Below, piece by piece: positions 59,121 to 64,000 of a stretch of 64,000 nucleotides of DNA. The DNA comes from Antarcticimicrobium luteum. Lineage in GTDB: Bacteria > Pseudomonadota > Alphaproteobacteria > Rhodobacterales > Rhodobacteraceae. Where the stretch lies: NCBI RefSeq assembly GCF_004358185.1, contig NZ_SMUV01000064.1, positions 62,001 through 126,000 on the forward strand, read 5' to 3'. A program made the position numbers and the translations under genes. The notes beneath the pieces were generated by a model. It saw nothing but the letters and a program-made list of their open reading frames with translations, was not told the DNA's origin and searched no databases. Each line of letters begins with the position of its first letter. The first letter of the stretch is position 1.

Positions 59121-59318
59121 TCAGACGTCCGGCGTCGCCGGGTATCCCGCATGGGACATGGCGGCGGCAAGCTCCCCGCCGGCCAGAACGCTCTGCACCG
59201 AGACGGATCGCGCCGCGATGTCGCAAACCACCGTCGCGGCGGGATCCTGAGCCTTGATTGCGGTTTCGATCGTCGCGGTGCAATGGCCGCAACTCATGTC
59301 CGGGACCGTGAAGTTCAT
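59121..59318 (-). CDS. copZ: Heavy-metal-associated (HMA) copper chaperone, CopZ-like
   Basis: A 65-aa single-domain HMA protein with the metal-binding motif MSCGHC at residues 8-13 in a beta-alpha-beta-beta-alpha-beta layout (FTVPDMSCGHC, IETAIKAQD, AARSVSVQS, LAAAMSHAGY). It would carry Cu(I) to the CopA ATPase encoded divergently. The true gene is the last 65 codons of a much longer antisense open frame through copA. ATG 59318 is the natural start. Confidence 0.88.
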   Translation of the reverse strand: MNFTVPDMSCGHCTATIETAIKAQDPAATVVCDIAARSVSVQSVLAGGELAAAMSHAGYPATPDV

Positions 59319-59421
59319 GCTGTCGTTTCCTGTTTCGATTCGGGGCGGGGGCACGTTGCCCGGCTCCTCCACGGGAAGGTCAATCGCCGTCGGCGCGCCA
59401 AAGAAAGTTTCCGATCGCCCC

Positions 59422-59452
59422 TTGACCCTCCAGTGACTGGAGGCCCTATCTG
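59422..59452 (+). promoter_or_regulatory. CueR-type (MerR-family) promoter of copA
   Basis: A -35 TTGACC (59422-59427) and a -10-like TATCTG (59447-59452) are separated by 19 bases, the stretched spacer typical of MerR promoters. Between them lies a perfect inverted repeat CCTCCAG-TGA-CTGGAGG (59427-59443), matching known CueR sites. Confidence 0.85.
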
Positions 59453-59492
59453 AGCTGCAGGACAGCAAGCCCATAAAAGGAGATCGGAGTCC

Positions 59493-62006
<2,514 letters not shown>

Positions 62007-62021
62007 AAAAGGAGATCCACG

Positions 62022-62453
62022 ATGAATATCGGTGACGTATCCCGCCGCTCTGGCCTGCCGGCCAAGACCATCCGCTACTATGAGGAGATCGGCCTGATCT
62101 GCCCCGCCCGCAGCCCCAACGGCTATCGCAGTTTCCGCGAGAGCGACCTGCACATGTTGGCCTTTCTTGGCCGCGCCCGGGCACTGGGCTTTACCATCGG
62201 CGACTGTCGTGCGCTGCTGGCGCTATATGACAACGACAGCCGTGAAAGCGCCCAGGTCAAGCAGATCGCCGAGGATCACCTTGCCCGGATCGACACCAAG
62301 ATCGCGCAGCTTCAGTCGATGCGCGCGACCCTGGCGCATCTGGTTTCCTGCTGTGCCGGCGACGACCGGCCGGATTGCCCGATCCTGGACGATCTGGGGG
62401 CTGGCAAGGGCGCAGCAGAGAGCGGCCAAGAGGCCGCGGCCGGAGGAAACTGA
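62022..62453 (+). CDS. cueR: MerR-family copper-responsive regulator CueR/HmrR
   Basis: A 143-aa MerR protein with the N-terminal winged helix (MNIGDVSRRSGLPAKTIRYY), a dimerisation helix, and the metal loop CAGDDRPDCPIL whose two cysteines (C-N7-C spacing) bind a single Cu(I). These mark the CueR/HmrR branch rather than ZntR or MerR. It lies 15 bases after copA and should activate the stretched-spacer promoter at 59422, and through it itself. Confidence 0.95.
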   Translation: MNIGDVSRRSGLPAKTIRYYEEIGLICPARSPNGYRSFRESDLHMLAFLGRARALGFTIGDCRALLALYDNDSRESAQVKQIAEDHLARIDTKIAQLQSMRATLAHLVSCCAGDDRPDCPILDDLGAGKGAAESGQEAAAGGN

Positions 62454-62472
62454 GCGCGCCGTTCACGCGCTC
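62452..62472. terminator. Bidirectional stem-loop between cueR and tex
   Basis: GAGCGCG and CGCGCTC form a perfect 7-bp stem with a 7-base loop, beginning inside the cueR stop codon and lying between convergent genes. Confidence 0.5.
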
Positions 62473-62540
62473 CGCCCGGCGCGGCCCTTCCTGCATCGGG
62501 ACAAAGGCTGCGCCAGGGCGTTTCTTCACCGCCGGTACGC

Positions 62541-64000
62541 TCACTTTCTCCGCATCGCATCCTGCAAAGCCGCCCCCAACGCGCCGCCCTGTCCGCCGCC
62601 CTTCGGACCCGATGACATCGGCCCGCGCGGCTTGCCCTTCTGTCCGCCCTTCGGACGCCGGTCGCCGTCCGCCCCGCGCGCGGCGCGGTCGGCCTTGGCG
62701 CTGGCGCCGCCGTCCTTGCGCATGGTCAGACCGATGCGCTTGCGCAGCACATCGACCTCCACCACCGTGACCTTGACCACCTGGCCGGCCTTGACCACCT
62801 CATGCGGATCCTTGACGAAACGGTCGGCCAGCTGGCTCACATGGACCAGCCCGTCCTGATGCACGCCGATATCGACAAAGGCACCGAAGGCGGCGACGTT
62901 GGTCACCGTCCCCTCCAGCACCATGCCCGGTTTCAGATCGGTGATCGCCTCGACCCCATCGGCGAAACTGGCGGTCTTGAAGCTGGGGCGCGGATCGCGG
63001 CCCGGCTTTTCCAGCTCGCTGAAAATGTCCCGCACGGTGGGCAGGCCGAATGCGTCGTCCACGAACTGCTCGGCCCGCAATCCCTTGAGCGCGCCCTCGT
63101 GCCCCATGATCTGGCGGATGTCGCGGCCGCAGGCGGTGACGATCTTGCGGGCCACGCCATAGGCCTCGGGGTGCACGGAGGAGGCGTCGAGCGGTTCCTT
63201 GCCGTCGCGGATGCGCAGGAATCCCGCGCATTGCTCAAAGGCGCGGGGGCCCAGGCGCGCAACCTTCAACAGTTCCTTGCGGGAGGTGAAGGCGCCGTTG
63301 ACGTCGCGGTGACTCACCACAGCCTCGGCCAGCCCCGGCCCAAGGCCGGAGACATGCGACAGCAGCGGCGCCGAAGCGGTGTTCAGATCGACGCCGACGG
63401 CGTTCACCACATCCTCGATGACCGCTTCCAGCGATTTGCCCAGTTTGTGCTGATCGACGTCGTGCTGATACTGGCCCACCCCGATGCTTTTCGGTTCGAT
63501 CTTGACCAGTTCGGCCAGCGGATCCTGCAGCCGCCGCGCGATCGACACCGCGCCGCGCAGGGACACATCCAGATCGGGGAATTCCCGCGCCGCCAGTTCC
63601 GAGGCGGAATAGACCGAGGCGCCGGCCTCGCTCACCACCACCTTGGTGGGTTTCTGCACGCCCTCGGGCAGCATCGCCAGGGTGTCGGTGACCAGGCGCT
63701 CGGTCTCCCGGCTGGCGGTGCCGTTGCCGATGGCGATCAGGTCCACCCCGTGCCGGGCGATCAGCCCCATGATCGCCGCCTGTGCGCCGCGCAGATCGTT
63801 CTTGGGTTGGAACGGATAGAGCGTTTCGGTCGCCACCAGCTTGCCGGTGGCATCGACCACGGCGGCCTTGACGCCGGTGCGGATACCGGGATCGAGCCCC
63901 AGCGTCGGCCGCGCCCCGGCAGGCGCCGCGAACAGCAGATCCTTGAGGTTGCGGGCAAAGACCGCGATCGCCTCTTCCTGCGCCCGGGCGCGCAGATCGC
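62541..64000 (-). CDS. tex: Tex-family transcription accessory/RNA-binding protein, 3' part (5' end outside window)
   Basis: The frame is open to the window edge, so the visible 486 or so residues are the C-terminal two-thirds. The YqgF-like domain ([20 protein letters not shown], then [16 protein letters not shown]) is followed by a helix-hairpin-helix region ([20 protein letters not shown]) and the S1 RNA-binding domain ([20 protein letters not shown], then [13 protein letters not shown]). A basic Gly/Lys-rich tail ends the protein. Tex binds nucleic acid and RNA polymerase and is a housekeeping protein of about 770 residues. The ATG at 63860 is internal, because conserved Tex sequence continues upstream. 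Confidence 0.95.
   Translation of the reverse strand, partial: DLRARAQEEAIAVFARNLKDLLFAAPAGARPTLGLDPGIRTGVKAAVVDATGKLVATETLYPFQPKNDLRGAQAAIMGLIARHGVDLIAIGNGTASRETERLVTDTLAMLPEGVQKPTKVVVSEAGASVYSASELAAREFPDLDVSLRGAVSIARRLQDPLAELVKIEPKSIGVGQYQHDVDQHKLGKSLEAVIEDVVNAVGVDLNTASAPLLSHVSGLGPGLAEAVVSHRDVNGAFTSRKELLKVARLGPRAFEQCAGFLRIRDGKEPLDASSVHPEAYGVARKIVTACGRDIRQIMGHEGALKGLRAEQFVDDAFGLPTVRDIFSELEKPGRDPRPSFKTASFADGVEAITDLKPGMVLEGTVTNVAAFGAFVDIGVHQDGLVHVSQLADRFVKDPHEVVKAGQVVKVTVVEVDVLRKRIGLTMRKDGGASAKADRAARGADGDRRPKGGQKGKPRGPMSSGPKGGGQGGALGAALQDAMRRK

Overview
The window reads as chromosome of a GC-rich alphaproteobacterium, most likely of the Rhodobacterales/Roseobacter type. The signs are a SPOR-tailed D,D-carboxypeptidase, clpS, oxygen-dependent hemF, tripartite TRAP transporters, and many aromatic or keto-compound catabolic genes controlled by TetR, IclR and GntR regulators. 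No rRNA, tRNA, CRISPR array, insertion sequence or phage gene was seen. Codon use and GC content look even throughout, with AT-rich patches only at promoters and operators.

Layout. 1-8.6 kb is mostly housekeeping: the 3' part of an RND efflux pump, a penicillin-binding protein, a HAD phosphatase, clpS, an RsmC-like methyltransferase, an SDR protein lacking the catalytic lysine, and hemF. 9-21 kb is a TetR-headed operon that I read as an acetophenone-carboxylase-like system: two HyuA-type subunits, a small zinc-ribbon subunit, an unrecognised 268-aa protein and a HyuB-type subunit. An acyl-CoA ligase, a DUF35/OB-fold protein, a thiolase and an SDR dehydrogenase follow. Together they would take a secondary alcohol or ketone through carboxylation, CoA activation and thiolysis. 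21-27.5 kb runs the other way: a self-sufficient P450-reductase fusion followed by a TRAP transporter, with an IclR regulator facing away. An 8-bp repeat present in six copies lies in front of that regulator.

28-39.6 kb carries two multidrug-type exporters: an RND adaptor/pump pair, and a HlyD/RbbA-type ABC/permease set headed by a TetR gene. The same palindrome (GATAGTAA-N4-TTACTAT) precedes both sets, so one TetR protein probably controls both. 39.8-41.9 kb is a DEAD-box helicase with a DbpA domain and a long basic tail. 42-45.6 kb is a gentisate cluster (gentisate dioxygenase, FAH-family hydrolase, flavin reductase-like protein) diverging from a GntR regulator. 45.6-49.6 kb is a polyamine-type ABC importer. 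49.9-58.2 kb is an eight-gene operon: IclR, E1-alpha, E1-beta, a ThDP enzyme, a TakP-like TRAP system and an SDR. Opposite it starts a 275-aa protein made of two tandem copies of an unrecognised domain. 59-62.5 kb is a copper module (copZ, copA behind a CueR-type promoter, cueR). The window ends inside tex.

A recurrent architectural feature is a long near-perfect stem-loop immediately after the solute-binding-protein gene in all three importer operons (two TRAP, one ABC). It is probably an mRNA-level device that gives more binding protein than membrane protein.
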